A stretch of DNA of 64,000 bases, taken from assembly GCA_031414805.1 (NCBI GenBank), contig JANOQJ010000080.1:1-64000 (forward strand). Direction: 5' to 3'. Shown piece after piece: positions 35,679 to 44,957 of this stretch; position 1 is the stretch's first letter, and the number at the start of each line of letters is the position of its first letter. The notes below the pieces were generated by a model. The model did no database searches. It was not told where the DNA came from and saw only the letters and a program-made list of their open reading frames with translations. The DNA is from JAAFIW01 sp031414805 (GTDB taxonomy: Bacteria; Pseudomonadota; Gammaproteobacteria; Burkholderiales; Burkholderiaceae_C). The position numbers and the translations under genes were made by a program.

Positions 35679-36138
35679 CGGGCCGATGGTGTGGATTTTG
35701 GCCGGTGTGATGGTCAGTGTCGGGGCGATGGTTAGCACGTTGATCCCTATTGAAAAGAAACTTCGATGACAAGGAGTGCTTGGCTCGAATATCACCATAA
35801 GCTTGCACAAATTCACGGAAATGGTCTGTACGTTGGCGTACATAACGACGGTTTTTTTGTCAATACAGGAGGTTGGGGTGTTACAGCCCCTCAATAGACA
35901 AATTGGCCTCTAGCCCCTATAAAATCTGCTCAAGCAGCTATCAAATAAGTAGCAACTCAAGCAGAAGTGCTCGGCGATTTGCTGGCCCGGTGAAACATGA
36001 ACCTCTTTATCCAGCAACCAGACGTGAGTCCTAGCGCGGGTGTCCGACCATCGCTGCAGTGCTCGTCCTACAGATCAATTCAGGCCCAGCCAGCAGCATT
36101 GGGCCCGGGTGAATTTGCCCTTAGCTTGGAGATTTCTC
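35679..36138. other. Divergent intergenic region, no gene
   Basis: 460 bases between the HDO operon and the EF-hand protein gene. It holds a dispersed repeat (35901-35956) and an inverted pair gtgtccga (about 36040) / cgtcctaca (36064-36072). No other ORF is supported. Promoters for both sides must lie here. Confidence 0.5.
35901..35956 (+). repeat. Dispersed 60-bp repeat, copy 7
   Basis: Forward copy (cctctagcccctataaaatc, tgctcaagcagctatcaaat) upstream of the HDO operon. Confidence 0.75.
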
Positions 36139-36642
36139 ATGAACCAATCAATCGTTAAAACGTCTATGCACACACTGGCCGCCGCGATCCTCGCGATCAG
36201 CACCAGCGCTTACGCCCAGGCACCTGCAGGTGTGCTGGAGCGTCCCACCAACCAGACCAATCCTGCGGGTTCGTCGGGCGTGCCCGGCGACAAAGCACAG
36301 ATGCGTGTCGACGACAAAACCGGCAGCATGCCTGGCGTCGCACCGGCTGGCAGCCTGCCACCAACCACCCGCCCAGCCAACCAATCGAACCCGATTGCAG
36401 CGACTGGTGTGCCCGGCGACAAGGCGCAGATGAAGGTCGATGACCGGAAAGCATCCGTCGCAACGGGTATGCAGATGAACCGCGCTGAGCGCATGGCTGC
36501 CATGGATGCCAACTCTGACGGAAAAATTTCGCGCCGCGAGTACAACAACTACCACAACATGCGTTGGGGACAAATGAAGTCGTCCAACGGCATGGTGATG
36601 TCGGCTGACATGGATGCCATGATGCACGGCGGCCCTAACTGA
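36139..36642 (+). CDS. Secreted EF-hand protein with internal repeat
   Basis: A 167-residue exported protein with a Sec signal (about 1-27, ending AYAQ). Two imperfect 27-residue repeats (about 34-60 and 77-103) share NPAGSSGVPGDKAQM-like sequence. One EF-hand loop (D123, N125, D127, E134 in DANSDGKISRRE) is followed by a Met-rich tail (MVMSADMDAMMHGG). It probably binds Ca2+ in the periplasm. A ggag site precedes the ATG. Function unknown. Confidence 0.72.
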   Translation: MNQSIVKTSMHTLAAAILAISTSAYAQAPAGVLERPTNQTNPAGSSGVPGDKAQMRVDDKTGSMPGVAPAGSLPPTTRPANQSNPIAATGVPGDKAQMKVDDRKASVATGMQMNRAERMAAMDANSDGKISRREYNNYHNMRWGQMKSSNGMVMSADMDAMMHGGPN

Positions 36643-36786
36643 TTGAAGACGCACCTTGCTGCGCGATGCCCGTTTTCGCTCTTTCCCGCCGGTGCGGGGG
36701 TGCAAAACGGCAGCGTGTAGCCTTTCCCGTGGTGCCAGACAGTCTGACTTTGACACCCGGTTTGAGGTAGCCATGAAAACTCGTTT

Positions 36787-37800
36787 GTGAGCGCGCCCAC
36801 CAAGGCACTCACGGGCCAGGCCGGTCACGTGATGCACCCCAAACAGCTGTGGATGTTGGTCAAGATGGCCGGGCAGTCCTGGGTGGCAGACGCTGCGCCC
36901 AGCATGGGCGCGGCATTGGCGTACTACACCGTTTTTTCACTCGCCCCGTTGCTGTTGATCGTGATTTCGATCGCCGGACTCGTGTTCGGCGCAGAAGCTG
37001 CACGCGGCGAAATATTTGGACAGTTACATAACCTGATGGGAGCCGAAGCCGCGAAAGCGATTGAAGGCTTGCTGGTCAGCGTGAACAAACCGGCGCAAAG
37101 CGTCCTTGCAACCATTACAGGTGTGGTGGTGCTACTGGTAGGTGCCACCAGCGTATTTGGGGAACTGCAAGACGCGCTGGACCGCATATGGCGCGCCCCT
37201 GCCAAAGCCACTTCGTCTGGCGTCTGGTCGTTGGTGCGCTCACGGCTTTTGTCTTTTGGCATGATTTTTGGCATCGCCTTTTTGCTGATGGTGTCACTGG
37301 TGATCAGCGCGGCCATGGCGGCGCTGGGCAAGTGGTGGGGCGGCATGTTGGGTGGCTGGGAGGTTCTAGCCGAAGTCGCCAATGCGGTCGCAGCGTTTGG
37401 CCTGACCACCGTCATCTTCGCCTTCATCTACAAGTTCATGCCGCGTGTGAAAGTGGACTGGCGCGACGTGTGGCTGGGTGCCACCGTGACCGCACTGCTA
37501 TTTACGGTCGGCAAGACCCTGATTGGCCTGTACATCGGCCGCAGCGGTGCCACATCGGCATTTGGCGCGGCGGGTTCCTTCATCGTGGTGTTGATCTGGG
37601 TTTACTACTCCTCGCAAGTGTTTCTGATGGGTGCAGAGTTCACCTGGGTGTATGCCAACACATTTGGCTCCATGCGGCCGGCTGAGCCGTTTCCTCAAGT
37701 CGATACCGCCCAGGCAACTGTGCTGCCACCGGTCGCTGCTGACAGAAATACGCACGCTGCTCTTGCAGCCAGCCCTGAGCGCCCCAGCTTGTCGGCTTAG
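36787..37800 (+). CDS. YihY/BrkB family membrane protein
   Basis: A 337-residue inner-membrane protein with six membrane spans. The family block SWVADAAPSMGAALAYYTVF starts near residue 30, and GPSLAYYT-like and FGAAGSFIVVLIWVYYSSQV blocks follow. Older annotation as ribonuclease BN is not supported for this family; the function is unclear (BrkB of Bordetella is linked to serum resistance). GTG 36787 is the longest start; ATG 36832 (MHPKQLW) is closer to family N-termini. Confidence 0.85.
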   Translation: MSAPTKALTGQAGHVMHPKQLWMLVKMAGQSWVADAAPSMGAALAYYTVFSLAPLLLIVISIAGLVFGAEAARGEIFGQLHNLMGAEAAKAIEGLLVSVNKPAQSVLATITGVVVLLVGATSVFGELQDALDRIWRAPAKATSSGVWSLVRSRLLSFGMIFGIAFLLMVSLVISAAMAALGKWWGGMLGGWEVLAEVANAVAAFGLTTVIFAFIYKFMPRVKVDWRDVWLGATVTALLFTVGKTLIGLYIGRSGATSAFGAAGSFIVVLIWVYYSSQVFLMGAEFTWVYANTFGSMRPAEPFPQVDTAQATVLPPVAADRNTHAALAASPERPSLSA

Positions 37801-37834
37801 CGACGCCACACGGCTTTTGTTTCCAAAGGTACCC

Positions 37835-39022
37835 ATGACGATTGATTTTTCAAGATTGATGCGCCAGGCCACGCGTTTGACCCAAACCGGCCAGCTCAAG
37901 CAGGCCACCGAGGTGATTCAACGGGCGATGACAGGGCGTTTTTCACCCCCACATCAACCACCGCACCCGACATCCATTCGGCAAGGTTTGCCAGACCCCA
38001 CGGTGCTGGAGGGTTGCGTGGTGGAGGTGCTGGACGATGTGGGCGACACGGATGCAAATGTTGCCGCGCGCGCGTACAACGAGCCGCAGGCTCCTGAACC
38101 CGCTCCCGCAACAGCACCCGCAACAGCACCCCTACCTGCCCGCGCACCAGAGCAGTTTTTGAGTGCGACGTTTGCGCACGATGGCCAGTTGCACCACTAC
38201 AAGCTTTATGTGCCGCCCGCTCGCGCGGGTCAAGCGCTGTCGCTGGTAGTCATGCTGCACGGCTGCACGCAGAACCCGGACGATTTTTCGGCGGGCACTG
38301 GCATGAACGCACTCGCAAGGGAGCAGGGTGTCTTTGTGCTGTACCCGGCGCAGACGGCAGGGGCGAATGCACAGCGCTGCTGGAACTGGTTTGAGCCATC
38401 GCATCAGCAACGCGGGCGCGGCGAGCCGGGGTGGATTGCTGCGCTAACCCGCAGTGTGGTGGCGCGCCATGGGATTGATAGCGGCCGCGTGTATGTGGCT
38501 GGCCTGTCGGCAGGGGGTGCCATGGCTGCGGTGCTGGGGGCTGCGTATCCTGATTTGTTTAGCGCGGTGGGCGTGCACTCCGGCCTGCCAGCCGGCGCAG
38601 CAAACAATTTGCCCGAGGCGCTGGCTGCCATGAAGCGGGGAAGCACGTCGCACCGAGCCGCACACGCTACCCACTTGCCCACGATCATCTTCCACGGCGA
38701 CCAGGATCGAACGGTCCACCCGCGTAACGCCGAGCAAGTTGCGCACGCCGCACACCCCAGCCATGCAGCCAGCGGCGGCTCGCCAGACATGCAGAGTCGC
38801 CAGGGCACCCACCCTGCAGCCAACGGCAGGCGCTACACGGTCTACACACACCTTGCGCACGGTCAAGCGCGGGTGGAGCGCTGGCAAATTCACGGTGCGG
38901 GCCACGCCTGGTCAGGGGGAAGTGCAGACGGTTCGTACACCGATCCGCGAGGCCCCGATGCGTCTGCCGAGATACTTCGATTTTTTCTCGCGAATCCACG
39001 TCGCACCAACGCCGACAACTGA
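37835..39022 (+). CDS. PHB depolymerase-like esterase
   Basis: A 395-residue alpha/beta hydrolase of the PHB depolymerase/LpqC family. About 115 hydrophilic, Pro-rich residues precede the catalytic domain: LVVMLHGCTQNPDDFSAGTG (oxyanion region), nucleophile GLSAGGAMAA, Asp in IIFHGDQDRTVHP and His in GAGHAWSGG. No classical signal peptide, so it may act in the cytoplasm or leave by an unknown route. ATG 37835 (MTIDFSRLMRQ) fits the family; the open frame before it overlaps brkB. Confidence 0.85.
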   Translation: MTIDFSRLMRQATRLTQTGQLKQATEVIQRAMTGRFSPPHQPPHPTSIRQGLPDPTVLEGCVVEVLDDVGDTDANVAARAYNEPQAPEPAPATAPATAPLPARAPEQFLSATFAHDGQLHHYKLYVPPARAGQALSLVVMLHGCTQNPDDFSAGTGMNALAREQGVFVLYPAQTAGANAQRCWNWFEPSHQQRGRGEPGWIAALTRSVVARHGIDSGRVYVAGLSAGGAMAAVLGAAYPDLFSAVGVHSGLPAGAANNLPEALAAMKRGSTSHRAAHATHLPTIIFHGDQDRTVHPRNAEQVAHAAHPSHAASGGSPDMQSRQGTHPAANGRRYTVYTHLAHGQARVERWQIHGAGHAWSGGSADGSYTDPRGPDASAEILRFFLANPRRTNADN

Positions 39023-39029
39023 GCCTTTT

Positions 39030-39170
39030 ATTGATCCGGAACGATGAAGTATCAATTTCCGTTCGGACTGAGCTTGTCGAAGTCCTCGCGAGCCCTTCCT
39101 TCGATACCTCAGGACAGTCGGAACAGCCACCTCAGGGCGAACGGTTCATATTTCATCGTTTCGTATCAAT
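39030..39170. repeat. MITE-like element with long inverted ends
   Basis: The left arm 39030-39065 (attgatccggaacgatgaag...) and right arm 39138-39170 (...catcgtttcgtatcaat) are imperfect reverse complements over about 33 bp. Inner gagcttgtcgaag/cttcgatacctc stretches form a second inverted pair. It occupies the whole gap between two convergent genes. Related arm sequences occur at 49202-49228 and in a hairpin at 55373-55421. Confidence 0.6.
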
Positions 39171-39804
39171 AGTGCAGGAGAGACTGACGATTTAGCGCCA
39201 CGAAAGATTCAGCAAACGCCGGGTTGCGAATCGTGATGGTGCATCGCGCCGCCTCAAACAAGGGTGTATAGCGCTCACTGAAATCGAACGCCAGCGTGAT
39301 ACGGGTCTGTGGTGCCACGCGGCGATAAGCGTTTTGCTTCCAGGCACCCGACAGGCTGCTGTAGGCGATCAGCGCAAAAAAAGCCACTACGACTAGAGGC
39401 AAGGGAAAGCCTGGCCGCCCGATATCGCGCAGCGCCACCGGTAAAAACAAGAGCGCCATGAAACTGCACCCCAATGCCGAAACCGTCAACCCAGTGTCCA
39501 AGCTGACGATCTGGCGCTGCGTCCAGGTGAGCAGGCGTTGCTCGTGTTTGTGCTGCGCAATGCAGTCATCGCAATAAGGCACCTGTGCTTGCTCCACCTG
39601 GTAGCAGGTGACGCCGTCGCCTGAACCGGCCTGGCGGAACACTTTTTCCACCAACAGGCACTGCGATGCAGATTGGCCGCAATACGGGCAAAGCCAGGGG
39701 TAATTGAGTCCCTTAGAACCCGCCATCACGACCACCCTGTACGGGTGATCGGCAAGGTCGTCAGCTGAATCTTGCGGTTGGAAGATGGGCCAAGTGGTCA
39801 TCAA
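39166..39804 (-). CDS. Membrane protein with two CxxC motifs, unknown
   Basis: A 212-residue protein. The N-terminal part has CPYC (near residue 39) and CDDC (near 78), together able to bind zinc, followed by two membrane spans (about 102-150) and a soluble beta-rich tail. The frame's stop lies within the MITE-like element. No family recognised; it appears monocistronic. Confidence 0.55.
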   Translation of the reverse strand: MMTTWPIFQPQDSADDLADHPYRVVVMAGSKGLNYPWLCPYCGQSASQCLLVEKVFRQAGSGDGVTCYQVEQAQVPYCDDCIAQHKHEQRLLTWTQRQIVSLDTGLTVSALGCSFMALLFLPVALRDIGRPGFPLPLVVVAFFALIAYSSLSGAWKQNAYRRVAPQTRITLAFDFSERYTPLFEAARCTITIRNPAFAESFVALNRQSLLHY

Positions 39805-39916
39805 TCATCTTTCAGGCTGTGCAATTCAAACAGCTATCGAATTTGTAGTGAATCACTGCCACGTACCGGTAAATGAAACCGTTTCGTTTGCGTTGAAATC
39901 CGGTTAGAAGCCCTAC

Positions 39917-40981
39917 TCAGGGCACCGGGGTGGGATTGCCGCGCATCGAGATTGACCCTATGCCCGCAGTAAACCCGAGTGCCGCCTTTGGAAGCGCAAG
40001 TGCGGGCGATCCTGCAGGCACCGAGACTACGGAAGGTCGCGTAAAGATACGGTTGTTTTCGATAGTCATGAAGCTGAAGTCGAAATTCCCGCCTTTGGAT
40101 AGCACGCTAACACCGATGCCAGGTTCTTGAGCGATCTCAACATCTCCTGCAAACTGTGCGAGGCGTACCCCGCCAGTGGTTTTGAAGACAACAGGGTCAC
40201 CTTGCGTGAAAGAGTCACTTTGAATAACAGCAGGGATTCCGATTGAGATACTAGGCAACACGCCGCCGGTCACGTTGGCTCTAAAGGAAGCACGCTCCTT
40301 GCGGTCAAGGTCGGTTATTGTAAAAAATAAAGTCACATTAGCAACAGTCAGATCGTCGGCCGGTGGGGGCAATATGGTGCTTACGCTAAAACCGCTGGTG
40401 ATCTGTATGCGCCAATTGGATCCAATTTCGGCTGGCTTCGGTGGGGGTAGTGGCCGCTCTTTTCGCGGCGGGGGTTTGACGAATTGCGCTATGAAAAACT
40501 CGACTCGGCGATTTTCCTGCATCTCGCTTTCGGTAAGCGCCCGACCTACCGTGGGCTTATTTTTACGTTTAGTGCTTCCGAAGCCCTCCGCAGTGAACGG
40601 CATTGCTGCCGCAATACTGGCGCCCCGCGGTAGTTTAATTAACTCCGTGAGGAGAGCATTACGTGCGGACTCGGCGCGCTTCTCACTCACGTCCTGCTCG
40701 AATTGTTCCCGAGACTTACCAATCGGAATATTTCGAAGCGCAAAGTCGGCGTGGCCATGTACTGCGAAAGCAACTATCGGCGTATTTCCTTTGTGACTGT
40801 CGACGATGCGTTTGGCGAGATCAACGATCTGCTTTTGTTGCTTACTATCGAGTAATTCAACTTTGGTGCCGTTCTCGGGGTAGCCGTCGATCTCTGCTAC
40901 CGGCTGTTCGGATTGCGCAATTACCTGCATGAATTGGATAAACCGGAATGGATTCGCCAGAGCGGCTGGTTGTATAAACAT
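39917..40981 (-). CDS. Leaderless OmpA-like-domain protein, unknown
   Basis: A 354-residue protein. Residues 60-195 look like an OmpA/MotB C-terminal domain (VAFAVHGHADFALRN, SEKRAESARNALL, ENRRVEFFIAQF) with an insertion. A Pro-rich linker (PPPRKERPLPPPKP) and a beta-rich C-terminal half of unknown type follow. There is no signal peptide, odd for a peptidoglycan-binding domain. ATG 40981 is chosen because a perfect aaggaggt site precedes it. Codon use is visibly more A+T-rich than in neighbouring genes, suggesting recent transfer. Confidence 0.6.
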   Translation of the reverse strand: MFIQPAALANPFRFIQFMQVIAQSEQPVAEIDGYPENGTKVELLDSKQQKQIVDLAKRIVDSHKGNTPIVAFAVHGHADFALRNIPIGKSREQFEQDVSEKRAESARNALLTELIKLPRGASIAAAMPFTAEGFGSTKRKNKPTVGRALTESEMQENRRVEFFIAQFVKPPPRKERPLPPPKPAEIGSNWRIQITSGFSVSTILPPPADDLTVANVTLFFTITDLDRKERASFRANVTGGVLPSISIGIPAVIQSDSFTQGDPVVFKTTGGVRLAQFAGDVEIAQEPGIGVSVLSKGGNFDFSFMTIENNRIFTRPSVVSVPAGSPALALPKAALGFTAGIGSISMRGNPTPVP

Positions 40982-41062
40982 CTCAAACCTCCTTTGAAGA
41001 CAATTGAAAAATCTTTGCGCGAACTGGTTGCCAGTAACCAAACACAACTCTCGTTCCAAACC

Positions 41063-42037
41063 TCAGTTTGTGATCGCTTTCCTAGTGGCGACAAGCATCT
41101 CTTGGGGTATCGCTCCATGAAGTTGCCCTCCGGTAAGACAAGCTTCATTGCACGGGCCACCACCTGGTGATACGGCGACGCATCGCAACAACTCATTGGG
41201 TCCTGTCCAGCCTGACGGCGTGTTGAATATTTGTAATTGTTCGGTCATGTCGTTCCACGCGTTCTGCTTGGCTGCGGCAGAAAGTGGTGCCAACAGTTCA
41301 ATGAGGGGCGATGCGGATGAGCGCAGAAAGTCGACGTAATGCGCGGCGCTGGAGGTGTGAAACGGTGCTGATACCTTGCTGACGAACACTTCAACGAAGC
41401 CAGCGGTTTGCAGCAGCTCCTGGAACAAGCCCGGTTTGCCCAGGCTCATCAAAGTGCCCGGTGCGAATGTGGCCGTGAGGCTTGAAGACAAGCCCGCGTG
41501 TTGACGGGCTATGGCAAGCGTGATGGTCAAACACGGGTTGTTTTGTGGTGGTCCAAACACCAGCGCACTGAAACGCCCTTGCGGTTTGAGCGCAGCGCGT
41601 ATCTCGCTCAGGGCCGCGAGCGGCGAGGTGCAAAACATCAGTCCCAATCGGCACACAGCAGCATCAAAGTCAGAGCCTGCCAAGCCCAGCGATTGCGCGT
41701 CTGCCAGTTGGGTGCTGACCTGCGTGAGGCCATGGGCTTGCGCGTTTTGTTTTGCCAATGCCAAGATGCCAGGCGACACATCCGTGGCCAGGACCCAGCC
41801 TTCGCAATCCACGCGGCGGGCAATATCCATCGTCTGATCGCCCGCGCCCGCTGCGATGTCCAGGACGCGCGAGCCGGGCCCAATCTGCGCCTCGTCCAGC
41901 AGCGTCTGGGTTGCTTCGTACAGCCAGTCGTGGATGAGGGCGGCATGCTGGTTCCAGCCAGCTGCTGCAGCATCCCAAGGATGGGAGCGGGTGCCGCCTT
42001 CGGCGCCAGCCATCACGGGTGCTGTAACGGCACTCAT
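41063..42037 (-). CDS. Class I AdoMet methyltransferase, UbiE-like
   Basis: A 324-residue methyltransferase with VLDIAAGAGDQTMDIARRV (AdoMet loop), VLATDVSPGILALAKQNA and DAAVCRLGLMF motifs, then a C-terminal helical cap. It resembles UbiE/COQ5-like small-molecule methyltransferases, but the substrate is unknown. The start codon shares one base with the stop of the Bug receptor gene upstream (TGATG), implying co-translation. Confidence 0.75.
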   Translation of the reverse strand: MSAVTAPVMAGAEGGTRSHPWDAAAAGWNQHAALIHDWLYEATQTLLDEAQIGPGSRVLDIAAGAGDQTMDIARRVDCEGWVLATDVSPGILALAKQNAQAHGLTQVSTQLADAQSLGLAGSDFDAAVCRLGLMFCTSPLAALSEIRAALKPQGRFSALVFGPPQNNPCLTITLAIARQHAGLSSSLTATFAPGTLMSLGKPGLFQELLQTAGFVEVFVSKVSAPFHTSSAAHYVDFLRSSASPLIELLAPLSAAAKQNAWNDMTEQLQIFNTPSGWTGPNELLRCVAVSPGGGPCNEACLTGGQLHGAIPQEMLVATRKAITN

Positions 42038-43065
42038 CAGTCAGCCTTCACGCCGGTAGCCGCAATGATGGGTTGCCAGTAGCGCTGCTCCTGCGCAATG
42101 CGACTGGCCAGCGCGGAAGGCGTGCTGGATACGGCCAACATGCCTGCGTCAGCAAAGGCCGCGACCAGTTCCGGGCGGGCAATGGCCTGTTGCACGCTCA
42201 ACGATAGTGCTTCTATGGTGGTGGCCTGAACGCGCGCCGGTGCAAAGAACGCAAACCATTCCCGCACCACCAAGCCGCTGTAGCCCTGCTCGGTGAAAGT
42301 GGGCACATCAGCAAAATACGTGCTGCGCTGCGCCCCGGAGGTCGCCAATACCCGCAGCTTGCCCGTGGCCTTGTGTTGGCGAAAAAGCCCTTCTGGCAGC
42401 ACCAGGGCGGCCACTTGTCCGCCAAGCAGATCGACCAAAGCAGGCGGCCCGCCGCCGTACGCCACATGCTGCCAAGGCACGTTGGCTTGCCGGAACAGCA
42501 TGGCCTCCAGCAAGTGCGGCAAGGTGCCGGTACCGGGCGAGGCCACGTTAGACAACTTGGGGTTGGTGCGCATCCAGTCGACGAGCGCCTGGATCGAGTT
42601 CACCTCGCTGGGCACTGCCGGGCCGACTGCCAAGGCCAATGTCATCTCGCCCGCCATCGAGACCGGCTGCAAGTCAGCGATCGGGTCGTAGGCAAGTTTG
42701 GCGTACAGGTAGGGATAGACAGTGGCAACGGCGCCTTGTGCAAGTAGTACCGTTGCACCATCCGGGGCCGACACTTTTAAGACGTTCACAGCAGTTTGGC
42801 CTGCCGCCCCTGGGCGGTTGTCGACTATCGCGCCCTGCGGATAGTGCTTCGTCAATTGCTCGGCCACACGCCTGGCGACTGTGTCGGGAATGCTGCCAGC
42901 CGGCCCAGAGCACAGGATGCGCAATTGACTAATCGGGGCTTGCATGGAAGCTTGGGCCAGGGCAGCGCGGCTGGCAGCCAGGCCAAGCAATGAGGCCGTT
43001 GTCGCACAAGCCGAATGGAGCACCAAGCGGCGAGAGGCAACGGGTGCGGGCAGGGTGGTGTTCAT
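42037..43065 (-). CDS. Bug-type tripartite tricarboxylate receptor
   Basis: A 342-residue periplasmic solute-binding protein of the Bug (TctC) family, abundant in Burkholderiales. The signal region has twin Arg (SRRLVLHSA) and ends near ALAQA. The mature part has LRILCSGPAGSIPDTVARRV, then IVDNRPGAAGQTAVN and the VPTFTEQGYSGL block. Ligand likely a carboxylate. ATG 43065 (MNTTLPAP) is used since it begins the signal peptide. No TctA/B transport genes are adjacent. Divergent from a LysR gene that probably regulates it. Confidence 0.9.
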   Translation of the reverse strand: MNTTLPAPVASRRLVLHSACATTASLLGLAASRAALAQASMQAPISQLRILCSGPAGSIPDTVARRVAEQLTKHYPQGAIVDNRPGAAGQTAVNVLKVSAPDGATVLLAQGAVATVYPYLYAKLAYDPIADLQPVSMAGEMTLALAVGPAVPSEVNSIQALVDWMRTNPKLSNVASPGTGTLPHLLEAMLFRQANVPWQHVAYGGGPPALVDLLGGQVAALVLPEGLFRQHKATGKLRVLATSGAQRSTYFADVPTFTEQGYSGLVVREWFAFFAPARVQATTIEALSLSVQQAIARPELVAAFADAGMLAVSSTPSALASRIAQEQRYWQPIIAATGVKAD

Positions 43066-43187
43066 GCATTCATCCTTGATAAAAACTGCGTTGCAGATCG
43101 GCCGCATAGTGGCAGGCATGCCCTGGTTGTAGGAAGATGCGCGATGCAGCAGCCCGATGTCGGCTGTGCATCACTGAGGGCACCCGC

Positions 43188-44141
43188 ATGCGACTTCAAA
43201 CGATTGAGCAATTCATTGCTGTGGTGGACACAGGCAGCATCCGCGGTGCGGCCCGCCAGCTGAACGTGTCGCAACCCGCCTTGACCCGTGCCCTGCAACA
43301 GCTTGAGGAAGAACTGGGCGTGCAGTTGATGGACCGCAGTGGCCGCGGCGTGACGCCGACCGCCGCCGGCAGCGCCTTTTTGTCGCGCGCGCGGGTGGCC
43401 GAGGCTGAGTTACGAAAGGCTGCTGAAGAAGCCCAAAAGACCGTGGGTGATGGCACGCGACTACTGGCGCTGGGTGTGTCGCCCGTGGGTGCGAGCTTGT
43501 TGTTGCCAGAGATTGCGATCACGCTGCAGCGCTTGCATCCCAAAACCCGCATCCGCATTCTGGAAACCACGCCCAGTGCATTGTTGTCGCTGGTCCGCGA
43601 TGAGGTCATGGACCTGGCAGTCACCCAGCGCACCCGCATCCATCTTGACGCCGGGCTGGACTACCGGCCGCTGGCAGAGATTCAAATGCGAATGGCCGTT
43701 CGCCCCGGGCATCCACTTCTAAGTAAACGGGACAAAAAGGGAAACTGCAGCCTTGCCGACCTTGTGGGTGCGTCGTGGTTGTACATGACGGCGCATGACA
43801 GCTCAGACGATATTGTCAGCAGATCATTTATCGCCAGCGGCTTGCCCGTGCCGTTGCCGGTTGTGCACTGCGGCTCTTACTTTGTGGCGCTGGATTTGAT
43901 GGCCTCGACCGACATGGTGGGCGTGTTGCCGCCAGCCCTGCTGAGGTCGTGTATGCGGGCAGGCCAGCTGGTGGAGCTGGTGCTGGCCAAACCATTGATT
44001 CCCATCCAATTGGGCCTTTACACGCGCTCTGGCTCGCCGCCCACGGCACCTGCAAAGTCTGCTGCGGCCGCTGTCGTCGCGATCTCGAAACGACTCGCCT
44101 TGGCGGGTGAGCTGCGTAGCACCGCGCCATTGGTCATTTAA
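43188..44141 (+). CDS. LysR-type transcriptional regulator
   Basis: A 317-residue regulator with an N-terminal winged helix-turn-helix (RLQTIEQFIAVVDTGSIRGA, NVSQPALTRALQQLEEELG) and a periplasmic-binding-like effector domain (about 90-300). ATG 43188 gives the standard LysR N-terminus. It is divergent from the Bug receptor gene with 122 bases between starts, the usual layout for direct control. Confidence 0.92.
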   Translation: MRLQTIEQFIAVVDTGSIRGAARQLNVSQPALTRALQQLEEELGVQLMDRSGRGVTPTAAGSAFLSRARVAEAELRKAAEEAQKTVGDGTRLLALGVSPVGASLLLPEIAITLQRLHPKTRIRILETTPSALLSLVRDEVMDLAVTQRTRIHLDAGLDYRPLAEIQMRMAVRPGHPLLSKRDKKGNCSLADLVGASWLYMTAHDSSDDIVSRSFIASGLPVPLPVVHCGSYFVALDLMASTDMVGVLPPALLRSCMRAGQLVELVLAKPLIPIQLGLYTRSGSPPTAPAKSAAAAVVAISKRLALAGELRSTAPLVI

Positions 44142-44219
44142 TTGGTCGATCAGCAGCGCGAAAGACGACGTTGATGGATGCGATCGCTGTTTTACCAGCG
44201 CAAGGAAGAAAAACAAGTG

Positions 44220-44273
44220 AAAACCCCGTTTCGCCCTTGTAAATACTGCTCAAGCAGCTATTGAATAGATAGC
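44220..44273 (+). repeat. Dispersed 60-bp repeat, copy 8
   Basis: Forward copy (tgctcaagcagctattgaat with upstream cgcccttgtaaatac) between the convergent LysR and BON genes. Confidence 0.75.
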
Positions 44274-44303
44274 GGAGTCTGTCTTTGTTTCTTGGCCTCG
44301 TGA

Positions 44304-44957
44304 TCAATACACCACGTTGATTCTGTTGACCACGCTGTGCACGCCCGACGTTCCCCAGGCCGCGTCGGTCGCCAGGTCACGCTGCGCCCAGGTGTGAACC
44401 GTGCCGGTCAATGTCACGTCAGCGCCGCTCACATCCACGTGAATGTCGCTTTTGGTGCGGCGCTTGAACGCAGCTTCAATGTCTGACTTGACGGTGGTCA
44501 GGGTTGTGGCGGCGGGCTTGACGCTGATGCTGATGCTGTTGCTGATGCCCCTGACGCCCATCAGGTGGCGCACCGCGTCGGCAGCGGTCTGACGCTGGTA
44601 TTCCCAATCGACCTTGCCGGTCAGAGTGACCCAGCCTTTTTCGACCATCACATGAACCGCGTGGCGCGGCAGGTAAGTGGTCCAGTCCAGCACGTTTTTG
44701 ACCGAGGCAGCAATGTCACTGTCGCTTCGCTCGCTGATGTCGGTCAGCTTCACATCAATTTCAACAGCCAGCGCCTTGACGCCCGAGACGCGCTGTGCGG
44801 CCCGCTCGGCTTCCCACTTCTCGGCATACGTACCCACATCGCCCGCCAGCGTGACCACGCCGTCTTTGACTTCCACGCCAATTTGCGTGGCGTGAACAGA
44901 GGGCTCCCACTTGAGCTCCGCGATCACGTCCAGCTGGATTTGTGCATCAGTTTTCAT
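44304..44957 (-). CDS. Triple BON-domain protein
   Basis: A 217-residue protein made of three BON domains (about 3-70, 78-148, 150-217), each with the V-x-V-x-x-G-x-V-T-L-x-G core (GVEVKDGVVTLAGDV, MVEKGWVTLTGKV, DVSGADVTLTGTV). BON domains bind lipid surfaces; OsmY-like members are periplasmic osmotic-stress proteins, but no signal peptide is visible here. ATG 44957 (MKTDAQIQ) fits the family. Confidence 0.85.
   Translation of the reverse strand: MKTDAQIQLDVIAELKWEPSVHATQIGVEVKDGVVTLAGDVGTYAEKWEAERAAQRVSGVKALAVEIDVKLTDISERSDSDIAASVKNVLDWTTYLPRHAVHVMVEKGWVTLTGKVDWEYQRQTAADAVRHLMGVRGISNSISISVKPAATTLTTVKSDIEAAFKRRTKSDIHVDVSGADVTLTGTVHTWAQRDLATDAAWGTSGVHSVVNRINVVY

Noticed and set aside
36772..36789. 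Five-codon leader peptide before the brkB-like gene
   Set aside because: Too short, and no regulatory codon pattern or attenuator hairpin is visible.
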